23,970 nt of DNA, from assembly GCA_002364245.1 (NCBI GenBank), contig DEXR01000022.1:146349-170318 (forward strand), given 5' to 3'. The translations under genes were made by a program, and so were the position numbers. Below the pieces are notes generated by a model. It saw only the letters and a list, made by a program, of their open reading frames with translations. It searched no databases and had not been told where the DNA came from. The stretch comes from Flavobacteriaceae bacterium UBA3179. GTDB lineage: Bacteria; Bacteroidota; Bacteroidia; Flavobacteriales; Flavobacteriaceae. Below, piece by piece: positions 8,353-16,728 of this stretch; position 1 is the first letter of the stretch, and the number at the start of each line of letters is the position of its first letter.

Positions 8353-9876
8353 ATGAGCGATATAAAAACTGAAAAAGGAAAGGCCATTGAACGACCACAA
8401 TTTAAAGATACATACGATAATTTTATTGGTGGAAAATGGGAAAAACCTGTAAAGGGAGAATATTTTGAAAGTATTTCCCCCGTAGATGGAAATTCATTTA
8501 CAAAAGTAGCGCGATCTACAAAAGAAGATGTGGATAAAGCGTTAGATGCTGCTTGGGAAGCCGCTAAAACCTGGAATAGAACCTCTGCAACCGAACGAAG
8601 CAATGTACTTTTAAAAATTGCTGATATAATAGAAGCAAATATTGAAACCTTAGCACGAGCCGAAACCTGGGATAACGGAAAGCCTATTCGTGAAACAACC
8701 AATGCAGATTTACCATTGGCGGTAGATCACTTTAGGTATTTTGCGGGCGTAATTAGAGCGGAAGAAGGTGGCGCCAGCGAATTGGACGCAAACACTGTTT
8801 CATTAAATATTTGGGAGCCTTTGGGTGTTGTTGGTCAAATTATCCCATGGAACTTTCCAATTTTAATGGCAGCTTGGAAGTTAGCTCCTGCTTTGGCAGC
8901 TGGTAATTGTGTAATACTAAAACCAGCCGAACAAACCCCAGTGGGGATTATGATTTTAGCAGAATTAATTCAAGATGTCGTTCCAGATGGCGTTTTAAAT
9001 ATTATAAATGGATTTGGTCTTGAGGCAGGAAAACCACTGGCTTCTAGTTCGCGCATTAATAAAATTGCTTTTACTGGTGAAACTACTACGGGGCAAATGA
9101 TTATGCAGTATGCTTCTAAAAATATTATTCCGGTTACGTTAGAATTAGGTGGGAAATCACCAAATATTTTCTTTAAAAGCGTGATGGATGCAGATGATGA
9201 TTTCCTTGATAAAGCAATTGAAGGAGCTGTTCTTTTTGCCTTTAATCAAGGTGAAGTATGTACCTGTCCATCCCGAATTTTAGTGGAAGAAAGTATTTTT
9301 GATGAATTTATGGAGCGCGTTGTAGAACGTACCAAAGCTATTAAAATTGGTCATCCTTTAGATCCAGAAACGATGATGGGAGCGCAAGCCTCTAATGATC
9401 AATACGAGAAAATTTTAAACTATTTAGATATTGGTAAAGAAGAAGGTTGTGAAGTTCTTACCGGTGGTGAGTCTGCCTATAACGAAGGCTTAGAAGGTGG
9501 GTATTATATAAAGCCTACCATCTTCAAAGGAAATAACAAGATGCGCGTATTTCAAGAAGAAATTTTCGGTCCTGTAGTATGTGTTACAAGTTTTAAAAAT
9601 GAAGCAGATGCTATTGAAATTGCTAATGATACTTTATATGGCCTCGGCGCTGGTGTTTGGACACGCGACATGCATCAAGCATATCAAATTTCAAGAGAAG
9701 TGAAAGCGGGCAGAGTATGGGTAAACAACTACCATGCATATCCGGCACACGCGCCTTTTGGAGGCTATAAGAAATCTGGAATTGGTCGAGAAAACCATAA
9801 AATGATGCTCGACCATTATCGACAAACTAAAAATATGCTGATTTCCTATGATAAGAAAAAGTTAGGTTTCTTTTAG
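8353..9876 (+). CDS. NAD-dependent aldehyde dehydrogenase (ExaC/AcoD type)
   Basis: 507 residues, the usual length for the family. Catalytic residues are all present: N167 in IPWNFP, E264 in LELGG and the nucleophile C303 in [12 protein letters not shown]. That last motif, with its GEVCTCPSR context, is characteristic of the ExaC/AcoD acetaldehyde dehydrogenase subgroup. The enzyme oxidises acetaldehyde or related short aldehydes to the acid with NAD+ in the cytoplasm. It is followed by DUF779, its common genomic partner, and is divergent from an AraC regulator, which together look like an inducible aldehyde-detoxification or alcohol-oxidation unit. No alcohol dehydrogenase is present in the window. 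Subfamily assignment rests on the Cys motif and the context. Confidence 0.92.
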   Translation: MSDIKTEKGKAIERPQFKDTYDNFIGGKWEKPVKGEYFESISPVDGNSFTKVARSTKEDVDKALDAAWEAAKTWNRTSATERSNVLLKIADIIEANIETLARAETWDNGKPIRETTNADLPLAVDHFRYFAGVIRAEEGGASELDANTVSLNIWEPLGVVGQIIPWNFPILMAAWKLAPALAAGNCVILKPAEQTPVGIMILAELIQDVVPDGVLNIINGFGLEAGKPLASSSRINKIAFTGETTTGQMIMQYASKNIIPVTLELGGKSPNIFFKSVMDADDDFLDKAIEGAVLFAFNQGEVCTCPSRILVEESIFDEFMERVVERTKAIKIGHPLDPETMMGAQASNDQYEKILNYLDIGKEEGCEVLTGGESAYNEGLEGGYYIKPTIFKGNNKMRVFQEEIFGPVVCVTSFKNEADAIEIANDTLYGLGAGVWTRDMHQAYQISREVKAGRVWVNNYHAYPAHAPFGGYKKSGIGRENHKMMLDHYRQTKNMLISYDKKKLGFF

Positions 9877-9896
9877 AATTTAATTGGTTTTAAAAT

Positions 9897-9926
9897 GGCC
9901 GGAATTAACTTCCGGCCTTTATTTTT
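9897..9926 (+). terminator. GC-rich hairpin with T-rich tail between ALDH and DUF779
   Basis: GGCCGGAA (9897-9904) and TTCCGGCC (9910-9917) form a perfect 8-bp stem with a TTAAC loop, followed by TTTATTTTT. It is a good intrinsic terminator shape, located 20 bp after the ALDH stop and 20 bp before the DUF779 start. It could reduce read-through and so set DUF779 expression below that of ALDH. Confidence 0.65.
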
Positions 9927-9937
9927 AAATTTAAACT

Positions 9938-10327
9938 ATGGAAAACACTAGAGTAATAATAACTGATGAAGCAAAGAAAATTGTTGAACAAATGAAAGCA
10001 CAGCACGGCTCGCTTATCTTTCATCAAAGTGGGGGTTGTTGTGATGGTTCGTCACCTATGTTAATTTCAAAAGAGGATTTTTATTTAGATGAAAGTGATA
10101 TTCTACTGGGTGAAGTTGCTGGAGTTTCATTTTATATGAATGAAGACCAATATGAATACTGGAAACACACGCATTTAACTGTAGATATTACCAAAGGTCG
10201 CGGTTCAAGTTTTTCGGTAGAAATTCCTTTAGGCCTTCGATTTGTAATAAAATCAAGATTATTAACCGAAGCAGAGAATGAACATTTCAGAAAAATAGAA
10301 GCAGAAAAAAACGAATCGTTGTCTTAA
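9938..10327 (+). CDS. DUF779 protein, aldehyde dehydrogenase-associated
   Basis: 129 residues, a small cytoplasmic protein. The family hallmark is HQSGGCCDGSSPM (about residues 26-38), with a conserved adjacent Cys pair that could bind metal or react with an aldehyde. The C-terminal half carries GRGSSFSVEIPLGLRFVIKSRLL. DUF779 genes are repeatedly found next to ExaC/AcoD-type aldehyde dehydrogenases, as here; the biochemical role is not established. It starts 61 bp after the ALDH stop, beyond a hairpin. Its stop overlaps the end of the convergent M28 peptidase gene by 4 bp. Confidence 0.88.
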   Translation: MENTRVIITDEAKKIVEQMKAQHGSLIFHQSGGCCDGSSPMLISKEDFYLDESDILLGEVAGVSFYMNEDQYEYWKHTHLTVDITKGRGSSFSVEIPLGLRFVIKSRLLTEAENEHFRKIEAEKNESLS

Positions 10328-11565
10328 AAAGTTACGTCGGTTTTAATTAATTTACCTTCTCTTTTAACCGTTACGGTAGCGGTTTGTCCTTTTTCAAATT
10401 TTGAAAGTGATTTCATATAGCTCATCATATCGGTTACTTCATGTTCCCCCATTTTTTTAACGATATCCCCTTTTTGTAAACCTGCTTTTTGAGCAGGACG
10501 GTCTTCACTAATGCCGTCAATCCGCATGCCTTCGCCATCAAATAAATAATCGGGTACCACGCCTAATGTCACTTTAAAATCGGGTACCACTTCGCTTTCG
10601 TTTTTGGTTTTCTTGAAAGCTAATAGACCATTGTCATTCAAATCTGAAATGATAGCAAATATATAATCTGAAATTTTCTGCATTCCTTCATAGTTCAGTT
10701 TTTCTGCATCGTCGCCGGGTTTGTGATAATCTTCGTGCTGTCCCGTAAAAAAGTGAAGCACCGGGATATCTGCCAAATAAAACGAAGTATGATCGCTTGG
10801 TCCAACGCCGCTTTCGTGTTCTACAATATTTAAATTGGAATTGTTATTTGCAAAAAGCGTTTGTTTAAAAACAGGCGATGTTCCCACGCCGTGAACTGCC
10901 AAAGTGTTTTCGTCATTCAACCTACCTACCATATCCATATTGATCATATAACTTACCTTTTTAGTATCGATGGTTGGATTTTTTACAAAGTAATTTGAAC
11001 CCAATAAACCTTCCTCTTCTCCTGAAAAAGCGATAAATAAGTAATTATTTTGGTTATTAAACGGAGAGGTTGAAGCGACCAATGAGTCTGCAAGCTTTAA
11101 CATCACCGCAACACCACTCGCATTATCATCTGCACCGTTATGAATGGCCTTCCCTTCACGGTGTAACGAGCCTTCACCACCCATTCCTAAATGATCGTAA
11201 TGTGCGCCAATAATTACCGTAGTTTCTGCTTTATTATCTATATAACCTACTACATTGGCCCCAGTTGTGGTGCTGTCAGATTTTGAAGCAAATTCAGCTT
11301 CTTCATGAGGGTTTTTACTTCCTCGAAAACTAAAAATTTGTGTATAATTACCTTTATACCCTTTAGGTTCTAGCCCAATGTCCTTAAACCGTTCTTCAAT
11401 GTATTTTGCCGCTTGGCGCTCTCCTTCAGTGCCGGTGCGTCGACCATTAAAGGCATCGGAAGCCAAGGTGGTTACATCTTCTTTCATAGAAACCGTTTTT
11501 CTTTTATCCTCTTTGCACGAAAAAAGGGTTATTGTAGAAAGAAATAATATAATAAATGCGCGCAT
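10324..11565 (-). CDS. M28-family metallopeptidase lipoprotein with C-terminal PDZ domain
   Basis: 413 residues. A lipoprotein signal (TLFSC, Cys17) precedes a DUF/PA-less M28 zinc peptidase domain. The two-metal ligands are readable: H122 in GAHYDHLG, D146 in NGADDNASG, E183/E184 in SGEEEG (catalytic Glu and ligand), D211 in NMDMVGR and H281 in EDYHKPGDD. The last ~85 residues (from about 328) form a PDZ domain ending in VTVKREGKLIKTDVTF, which may dock unfolded substrates. The expected activity is aminopeptidase-type cleavage of peptides at the cell envelope. It is divergent from the PD40 lipoprotein gene with only 32 bp between start codons, suggesting joint control. Confidence 0.92.
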   Translation of the reverse strand: MRAFIILFLSTITLFSCKEDKRKTVSMKEDVTTLASDAFNGRRTGTEGERQAAKYIEERFKDIGLEPKGYKGNYTQIFSFRGSKNPHEEAEFASKSDSTTTGANVVGYIDNKAETTVIIGAHYDHLGMGGEGSLHREGKAIHNGADDNASGVAVMLKLADSLVASTSPFNNQNNYLFIAFSGEEEGLLGSNYFVKNPTIDTKKVSYMINMDMVGRLNDENTLAVHGVGTSPVFKQTLFANNNSNLNIVEHESGVGPSDHTSFYLADIPVLHFFTGQHEDYHKPGDDAEKLNYEGMQKISDYIFAIISDLNDNGLLAFKKTKNESEVVPDFKVTLGVVPDYLFDGEGMRIDGISEDRPAQKAGLQKGDIVKKMGEHEVTDMMSYMKSLSKFEKGQTATVTVKREGKLIKTDVTF

Positions 11566-11570
11566 ATCCT

Positions 11571-11589
11571 TATTTTTGCAACAAAAGTA
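11571..11589. promoter_or_regulatory. Back-to-back -7 promoter elements for the M28 and PD40 genes
   Basis: TATTTTTG (11571-11578) matches TAnnTTTG on the plus strand, facing the PD40 gene. CAAAAGTA (11582-11589) is the same consensus on the minus strand (TACTTTTG), facing the M28 gene. They are 3 bp apart within the 32-bp intergenic region. The match is direct; -33 TTG elements are not clear. Leaders would be only about 10-15 nt. Confidence 0.55.
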
Positions 11590-11597
11590 ACTGAAAT

Positions 11598-12722
11598 ATG
11601 AGAATTTTTGCCCTTTTGTTGACTATCGTCTTAATTTTTTCCTGTAAAAACCCTTCCGAAGAAAAAAAAACTGACACTGAAAATACAGCTACCGAAACTT
11701 CTGAAAATGAAATTTCAAACCAAGCAAACAGCTTAATTTATCCTGAAGAAAAACACTTTAAATCTATCCGGCAAGTAACTTTTGGTGGTGATAACGCCGA
11801 GGCCTATTGGAGTTTTGATGATAAACAATTGGTGTTTCAATCTAATTACGAAGACTGGGGCGTTGGTTGCGATCAAATGTTTTTAATGAACAACGATGAA
11901 ACTTTTAAGGATAAGCAGCCACCTATGATAAGTACTGGAAAAGGAAGAACAACCTGCTCTTATTTTATGCCGGATAACAAACATATTGTGTATGCATCTA
12001 CGCATTTAAAAGATGATGCATGTCCCGAAGCTCCAATACGGAATAATGGAAAATATGTTTGGCCAGTATATGACAGTTTTGACATTTTTGCAGCTGATCT
12101 CGAAGGAAATATTACAGCTCAGTTAACCGATAGACCTGGTTATGATGCTGAACCTACCGTTTCGCCAAAAGGAGACAAAATAGTATTTACGAGCGACCGA
12201 AGTGGCGATCTAGAATTATATACCATGAATCTGGATGGATCTGAGGTAAACCAAATTACAGACGAATTAGGGTATGACGGAGGTGCTTTTTTCTCACCAG
12301 ATGGTAGTAAGCTAATCTTTCGCTCATCTCGCCCAAAAACCGATGCTGAAGTTAAAGAATACAAAGATTTATTAGCAAAAGATCTTGTACAGCCCACCGA
12401 AATGGAACTTTACATTTGTAATGCTGACGGAAGTGACTTACGCCAATTAACCAATTTAGGAAACGCTAACTGGGCACCATTTTTTCATCCAAGTGGTGAG
12501 AAAGTTTTGTTTAGTAGTAATTTTGAAGCTGAACGTGGGTTTCCGTTCAATTTATATTTAATCGACATTGACGGTAAAAATTTAGAACGCGTTACCCACG
12601 GTGAAACGTTCGATGCCTTTCCAGTGTTTTCAAACGATGGAAAAAAATTGGTGTTTTCATCTAACAGAAATAACGGCGGTACCCGCGATACCAATCTCTT
12701 TATTGCGGAGTGGCAAGACTAA
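11598..12722 (+). CDS. PD40/TolB-like beta-propeller lipoprotein
   Basis: 374 residues. The signal peptide ends in a lipobox (LIFSC, Cys16), followed by a Glu/Thr-rich linker to about residue 45. Six WD40-like PD40 repeats follow, each with the pattern (S/D)xDGxKLxFxSNR; examples are VSPKGDKIVFTSDRSGD, FSPDGSKLIFRSSRP and FSNDGKKLVFSSNRNN. This is the fold of the TolB propeller domain, but the N-terminal TolB domain is absent, so it is not TolB itself. Such surface or periplasmic propellers act as binding platforms in Bacteroidota; the ligand is unknown. It shares a compact divergent promoter with the M28-PDZ lipoprotein, so the two may work together. Confidence 0.85.
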   Translation: MRIFALLLTIVLIFSCKNPSEEKKTDTENTATETSENEISNQANSLIYPEEKHFKSIRQVTFGGDNAEAYWSFDDKQLVFQSNYEDWGVGCDQMFLMNNDETFKDKQPPMISTGKGRTTCSYFMPDNKHIVYASTHLKDDACPEAPIRNNGKYVWPVYDSFDIFAADLEGNITAQLTDRPGYDAEPTVSPKGDKIVFTSDRSGDLELYTMNLDGSEVNQITDELGYDGGAFFSPDGSKLIFRSSRPKTDAEVKEYKDLLAKDLVQPTEMELYICNADGSDLRQLTNLGNANWAPFFHPSGEKVLFSSNFEAERGFPFNLYLIDIDGKNLERVTHGETFDAFPVFSNDGKKLVFSSNRNNGGTRDTNLFIAEWQD

Positions 12723-12734
12723 GCTGACAATAGT

Positions 12735-12767
12735 AAACCTCACAGGTTTTTAAAACCTGTGAGGTTT
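12735..12767. repeat. 33-bp perfect palindrome, REP-like element and possible bidirectional terminator
   Basis: AAACCTCACAGGTTTT (12735-12750) and its exact reverse complement (12752-12767) are separated by one T. The sequence occupies most of the 76-bp gap between the PD40 and GT-C genes. The plus-strand right arm ends in a short T-run (TTTTG). I recall near-identical ACCTCACAGG palindromes dispersed in intergenic regions of Flavobacteriaceae genomes, which would make it a mobile or REP-type repeat; this is memory, not a search. Confidence 0.7.
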
Positions 12768-12798
12768 TGTACCTTGCATTCAAACAATTGTAAAGCGG

Positions 12799-14202
12799 AT
12801 GTTTGATTTTCTAAAATTATATAAAATACCTTTACTTTTCGCTTTCATAAGCGTGGCTTTATACATCAGTTTTGGTTATGATTTACATCGAAGTGATTTT
12901 GCAAAGTTGCTTCCGCTTTATGGAGCACTGTTTTTTTTAGCCTACAAACTCATCCAAATAACAAAAGGAAATTTTTGGATACTTTTCGGTTTCGGAATTG
13001 TATTTCGATTGGTGTTTTTAATCGCTATTCCCAATTTGTCACAGGATTTTCACCGTTTTTTATGGGATGGGAGATTGTTGTTGAAAGGCATAAATCCATA
13101 TCTATTTACTCCAGAAATGTACGCATCCGGGTTACTGAGCGGAGTCGAAGTAACACAAGCCACTGAATTAATTTCAGGAATGGGCGCTCTCAACGCCAGT
13201 CACTACAGTAATTATCCGCCTATCAATCAACTGTTTTTTGCAATAGCTGCTTTGTTTGCTAAAAACAGCATTCTCGGTTCAGTAGTGGTTTTAAGACTGA
13301 TTATGATTTTAACAGATGTAGGTGTTTTTTACTTCGGAAGAAAACTATTGAAGAACCTCCATTTGAATCCCCATACTATTTTTTGGTATTTCCTGAACCC
13401 TTTTATCATTATTGAGCTCACCGGAAACTTGCATTTTGAAGGCGTAATGCTTTTCTTTTTAGTGTTGGCACTTTATTTGCTACAAAAAAGAAAATGGGTT
13501 TGGGCTGCTGTTTTGTTGGGTGTTTCTGTTTCAGTTAAATTATTACCTTTGTTGTTTTTGCCATTATTTTTTAATTACTTTTTGAAAAATAAGAAGGTTG
13601 AAAAAGACTCTTCACCGAACGTCACTTCATTAGGGATATCAAAACTCATTTTGTTTTACACAGTTTGTTTACTAACGGTAGTTGTAACATTTTTACCCTT
13701 TCTTTCTTCCGAATTTATCGGAAACTTCACTGCAACCATTGGTTTATGGTTTCAAAATTTTGAATTTAATGCGAGTGTGTATTACATCATTCGCTGGATA
13801 GGTTTTCAAACCGTTGGATGGAATGTTATTGCTACGGTTGGTAAGGTCTTGCCTCTAATTGTCATTGCTTTTATATTGATACTTACCTTTTTCCGAAGAA
13901 ATGAAACACTACCCAAATTAATCACTGCGATGCTCTTTGGAGTTTCGTTTTATTTCTTGCTTTCTACCACGGTACATCCTTGGTATGTTGCTACGCCTTT
14001 ACTGTTGTGCTTGTTTACCAAATACCGTTTCCCTATAGTTTGGAGTGCAGTAGTTATATTGAGTTATAGTGCTTATGGAGCTGATGGTTTTAATGAAAAC
14101 CTTTGGTTAGTAGCTGGGGAATATTTGGTGGTAATTGGATATGCGATTTGGGAAATTAGAAAAAATATTTCAGAAAAGAATTCCTCTCTTAGCTCTACGT
14201 AA
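12799..14202 (+). CDS. GT-C membrane glycosyltransferase, polyprenyl-phosphomannose-dependent mannosyltransferase-like
   Basis: 467 residues with 11-13 hydrophobic segments. The first extracytoplasmic loop carries a conserved GT-C pattern, SQDFHRFLWDGRLLLKG followed by INPY (about residues 80-100). The acidic residue before the aromatic/Arg run and the WDG..G.NPY motif are typical of MptA/MptB-like and GT87-type mannosyltransferases. These use polyprenyl-phosphate sugar donors on the outer face of the inner membrane. The window also encodes a DPM-like GT2 that could make such a donor. The gene begins 31 bp after a perfect palindrome. Its 3' end lies within a hairpin and is convergent with the GNAT/nitrilase gene. 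Sugar and acceptor are unknown. Confidence 0.78.
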   Translation: MFDFLKLYKIPLLFAFISVALYISFGYDLHRSDFAKLLPLYGALFFLAYKLIQITKGNFWILFGFGIVFRLVFLIAIPNLSQDFHRFLWDGRLLLKGINPYLFTPEMYASGLLSGVEVTQATELISGMGALNASHYSNYPPINQLFFAIAALFAKNSILGSVVVLRLIMILTDVGVFYFGRKLLKNLHLNPHTIFWYFLNPFIIIELTGNLHFEGVMLFFLVLALYLLQKRKWVWAAVLLGVSVSVKLLPLLFLPLFFNYFLKNKKVEKDSSPNVTSLGISKLILFYTVCLLTVVVTFLPFLSSEFIGNFTATIGLWFQNFEFNASVYYIIRWIGFQTVGWNVIATVGKVLPLIVIAFILILTFFRRNETLPKLITAMLFGVSFYFLLSTTVHPWYVATPLLLCLFTKYRFPIVWSAVVILSYSAYGADGFNENLWLVAGEYLVVIGYAIWEIRKNISEKNSSLSST

Positions 14203-14212
14203 AAGAGGAATT
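14179..14212. terminator. Hairpin between convergent GT-C and GNAT/nitrilase genes
   Basis: AATTCCTCT (14179-14187) and AGAGGAATT (14204-14212) form a perfect 9-bp inverted repeat with a 16-nt loop that contains the GT-C stop codon. Its position between convergent genes fits a bidirectional terminator, but no long T-run follows on either strand. Confidence 0.4.
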
Positions 14213-14220
14213 AGGTTGGA

Positions 14221-15747
14221 TTACTTCATTCGTTTAAGTGAGTAAAAATCTTTTCGTCTGTCCTTTAAATTCCGTACGGCACCGAATGTATGCAGTTCCC
14301 GTAACAAATCTAAATCTACATCGGCTACCAGAATCATCTCAGTATTTGGAGTCGTTTCAGCTTTTACACCGTTGTTAGGAAAAGCAAAATCACAAGGTGT
14401 AAACACAGCAGATTGCGCATATTGAATATCCATATTATGTACCTTCGGTAAGTTGCCCACGCTACCCGCAATGGCAACATAGCATTCGTTTTCAATCGCC
14501 CGAGCTTGTGCACACAACCGAACTCTAGAATATCCGTTTTGAGTGTCGGTTAAAAAAGGAACAAACAGAATATCCATTCCTTCGTCTGATAAAAGTCTGG
14601 AAAGCTCAGGAAATTCAGAATCGTAACAAATTAATATTCCTACTTTCCCACAATCGGTATTAAAAGTTTTTAATGTGTTACCTTGTTGCATGCCCCAAAC
14701 TTTTGCTTCATCTGGTGTCACGTGTAATTTTTCGTACCGTTCTACGCTTCCGTCGCGACGGCATAAATAACCTACGTTGTATAGCTTATCATTTACCACT
14801 TCCGGCATACTTCCGGAAATGATATTGATGTTATACGAAATGGAAAGTTTGGACAACCGTTCGGTAATTTCAGCAGTGTGCGTGGCCAGTTCACGTATCG
14901 CTTCCGGTTCGCTCATATGGTTGTATTCTGCCATAAGCGGCGCGTTGAAAAACTCCGGAAATACGGCGAAATCACTTCGGTAGCCTGCGACACTATCAAT
15001 AAAATATTCGACTTGCTGCATTAAATCTTCTATTCCGTTATACGAACGCATTTGCCATTGAATGAGCCCTAAGCGCACCACACTTTTGGTAGCAGTTGGT
15101 TTTTTGTCCGGTTTGGTATAATATATATTGTCCCATTCCATTAAAACGGCGTATTCACCCGAAGCGGCATCACCCTCCAAATAGCCTTTTAACACACGAA
15201 GCGGATGAAAATCGTTGGATAATTGAAAATTCAATACGGGGTCTTCAATTTCCTTGCTTCGTACTTTTTCTAAGTATTTTTTAGGTGAAATAGTATCGGC
15301 ATGTTTGTGGTAATTAGGCATTCTTCCCCCAAATACAATGCTTTTCAGATTTAAGTTCTCACATAATTCTTTTCGATAGTCATATAATCTTCTACCTAAG
15401 CGAAGACCGCGGTAATCGGGGTGTATGAATACATCGATTCCGTAGAGAACATCACCATTGGGGTCATGAATTTTAAACGACGGGTCGCGCGTAATATCAT
15501 CGTAGGTATGATTGTCTTCAATTTTATCATAATCTACAATAATCGATAGGGCACAACCAGCAATTTCACCATCGGCCATAATCACTACTTGACCTTCTGG
15601 AAACAGAGAAATTAAATTACCAATCTCTTCAATTTTCCAATAGGAATTTGGCAACCCTCCGTACGATTGAAGGGTCGCTTTTTTTAACGCTTCATAATCT
15701 TTAAGCGTCAAGAACTTTAATTCTATATTTTCTATTTTGTTTTCCAT
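14221..15747 (-). CDS. GNAT acetyltransferase / carbon-nitrogen hydrolase (nitrilase) fusion
   Basis: 508 residues, two fused domains. Residues ~10-165 are a GNAT domain with the acetyl-CoA loop YRGLRLGRRLYDYR (about 112-125). Residues ~222-505 are a nitrilase-superfamily amidase with the complete Glu-Lys-Cys triad: E265 in VFPEFF, K340 in YEKLHVTPDE and C374 in ILICYDSEFPE. The fusion is a known bacterial architecture; its substrate is not established. It is the last gene of the polyamine operon, starting 3 bp after the deoxyhypusine-synthase-like gene. This placement suggests acylation/deacylation of a polyamine or hydrolysis of an amide intermediate such as N-carbamoylputrescine. Because an agmatinase is already present, the second idea is not required. 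Confidence 0.9.
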   Translation of the reverse strand: MENKIENIELKFLTLKDYEALKKATLQSYGGLPNSYWKIEEIGNLISLFPEGQVVIMADGEIAGCALSIIVDYDKIEDNHTYDDITRDPSFKIHDPNGDVLYGIDVFIHPDYRGLRLGRRLYDYRKELCENLNLKSIVFGGRMPNYHKHADTISPKKYLEKVRSKEIEDPVLNFQLSNDFHPLRVLKGYLEGDAASGEYAVLMEWDNIYYTKPDKKPTATKSVVRLGLIQWQMRSYNGIEDLMQQVEYFIDSVAGYRSDFAVFPEFFNAPLMAEYNHMSEPEAIRELATHTAEITERLSKLSISYNINIISGSMPEVVNDKLYNVGYLCRRDGSVERYEKLHVTPDEAKVWGMQQGNTLKTFNTDCGKVGILICYDSEFPELSRLLSDEGMDILFVPFLTDTQNGYSRVRLCAQARAIENECYVAIAGSVGNLPKVHNMDIQYAQSAVFTPCDFAFPNNGVKAETTPNTEMILVADVDLDLLRELHTFGAVRNLKDRRKDFYSLKRMK

Positions 15748-15750
15748 GGG

Positions 15751-16728
15751 CTACATATCTAACAGATATGCGAAAATTAAAGGGGCGACGATAGTAGCGT
15801 CACTTTCTATAATGAATTTTGGCGTATCAATGTCTAATTTACCCCACGTAATTTTTTCGTTTGGGACGGCTCCTGAGTAGCTTCCGTAGCTCGTTGTAGA
15901 GTCTGAAATTTGACAAAAATAACTCCAGAAGGGCGTATCGGTGCGTTCCATATCTTGGTACAACATCGGTACGACACAAATAGGGAAATCACCTGCAATT
16001 CCACCGCCTATTTGAAAGAAACCAATTCCTTTCTCTGAATTATCGGTGTACCAATCTGCCAAGAAAGTCATATACTCAATACCACTTTTCATAGTTGAAG
16101 CTTTCAGCTCACCTTTTAATACGTAGCTCGCAAAAATGTTCCCCATGGTGCTGTCTTCCCAACCTGGACAAACAATAGGGAGGTTTTTTTCTGCCGCAGC
16201 ATACATCCACGAATCTTTCAAATCGATTTCGTAATGTTCTTCTAAAACGCCACTCAATAACAATTTGTACATATATTCGTGTGGTAAATAGCGCTCGCCA
16301 TTGGCTTCGGCTTCTTTCCAGATTTTAACGATGTGTTCCTGAATTCTTCTAAACGCTTCTTCTTCTGGAATACACGTGTCTGTTACTCGGTTTAGCCCTT
16401 TTTCTAACAGCTCCCATTCTTCTTTTGGGGTTAAATCACGATAATTAGGAACTCGTTTGTAGTGACTATGTGCAACTAAATTCATAATATCTTCTTCTAG
16501 GTTTGCACCAGTACACGAAATGATATGCACTTTATCTTGGCGGATCATTTCAGCAAATATTTTACCTAATTCGGCAGTACTCATGGCTCCTGCAAGCGAT
16601 ACCAACATTTTTGAACCGTTGTTTAATTGGTCTTCGTATCCCTTTGCAGCATCTACCAAAGCAGCTGCGTTAAAGTGCAAATAATATTTTTGAATAAACT
16701 CTGAAATTGCTCCTTTATTAGTACTCAT
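15751..16728 (-). CDS. Deoxyhypusine synthase-like protein, probable homospermidine synthase
   Basis: 325 residues from the ATG at 16728 (MSTNKGAISEFI). An in-frame ATG at 16812 would add 28 residues lying wholly within the agmatinase coding region, so I prefer the later start. It has the deoxyhypusine synthase fold with LVSLAGAMSTAELGK (about 42-56) and GFFQIGGGIAGDFP. By alignment from memory with human DHS, the imine-forming Lys329 is kept (K297 in ITWGK), as are W327, E323 and S317. His288, Asp313 and Asp316 correspond to Asp247, Tyr281 and Tyr284. Bacteria lack eIF5A, so the substrate must be a small polyamine; with arginine decarboxylase and agmatinase upstream, putrescine-to-homospermidine synthesis fits. 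The start overlaps the agmatinase end by 11 bp. Confidence 0.85.
   Translation of the reverse strand: MSTNKGAISEFIQKYYLHFNAAALVDAAKGYEDQLNNGSKMLVSLAGAMSTAELGKIFAEMIRQDKVHIISCTGANLEEDIMNLVAHSHYKRVPNYRDLTPKEEWELLEKGLNRVTDTCIPEEEAFRRIQEHIVKIWKEAEANGERYLPHEYMYKLLLSGVLEEHYEIDLKDSWMYAAAEKNLPIVCPGWEDSTMGNIFASYVLKGELKASTMKSGIEYMTFLADWYTDNSEKGIGFFQIGGGIAGDFPICVVPMLYQDMERTDTPFWSYFCQISDSTTSYGSYSGAVPNEKITWGKLDIDTPKFIIESDATIVAPLIFAYLLDM

Noticed and set aside
11598..12722. tolB
   Set aside because: Only the PD40 propeller and a lipoprotein signal are present; the N-terminal TolB domain and the tol-pal neighbours are missing.
15751..16728. Loss of the catalytic lysine in the deoxyhypusine-synthase-like protein (GGGIAGD where DHS has GGGVVKH)
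   Set aside because: The imine-forming Lys329 of DHS lies in the later SWGK motif, which is present here as TWGK. The Lys in GGGVVKH is residue 287 and is not catalytic.
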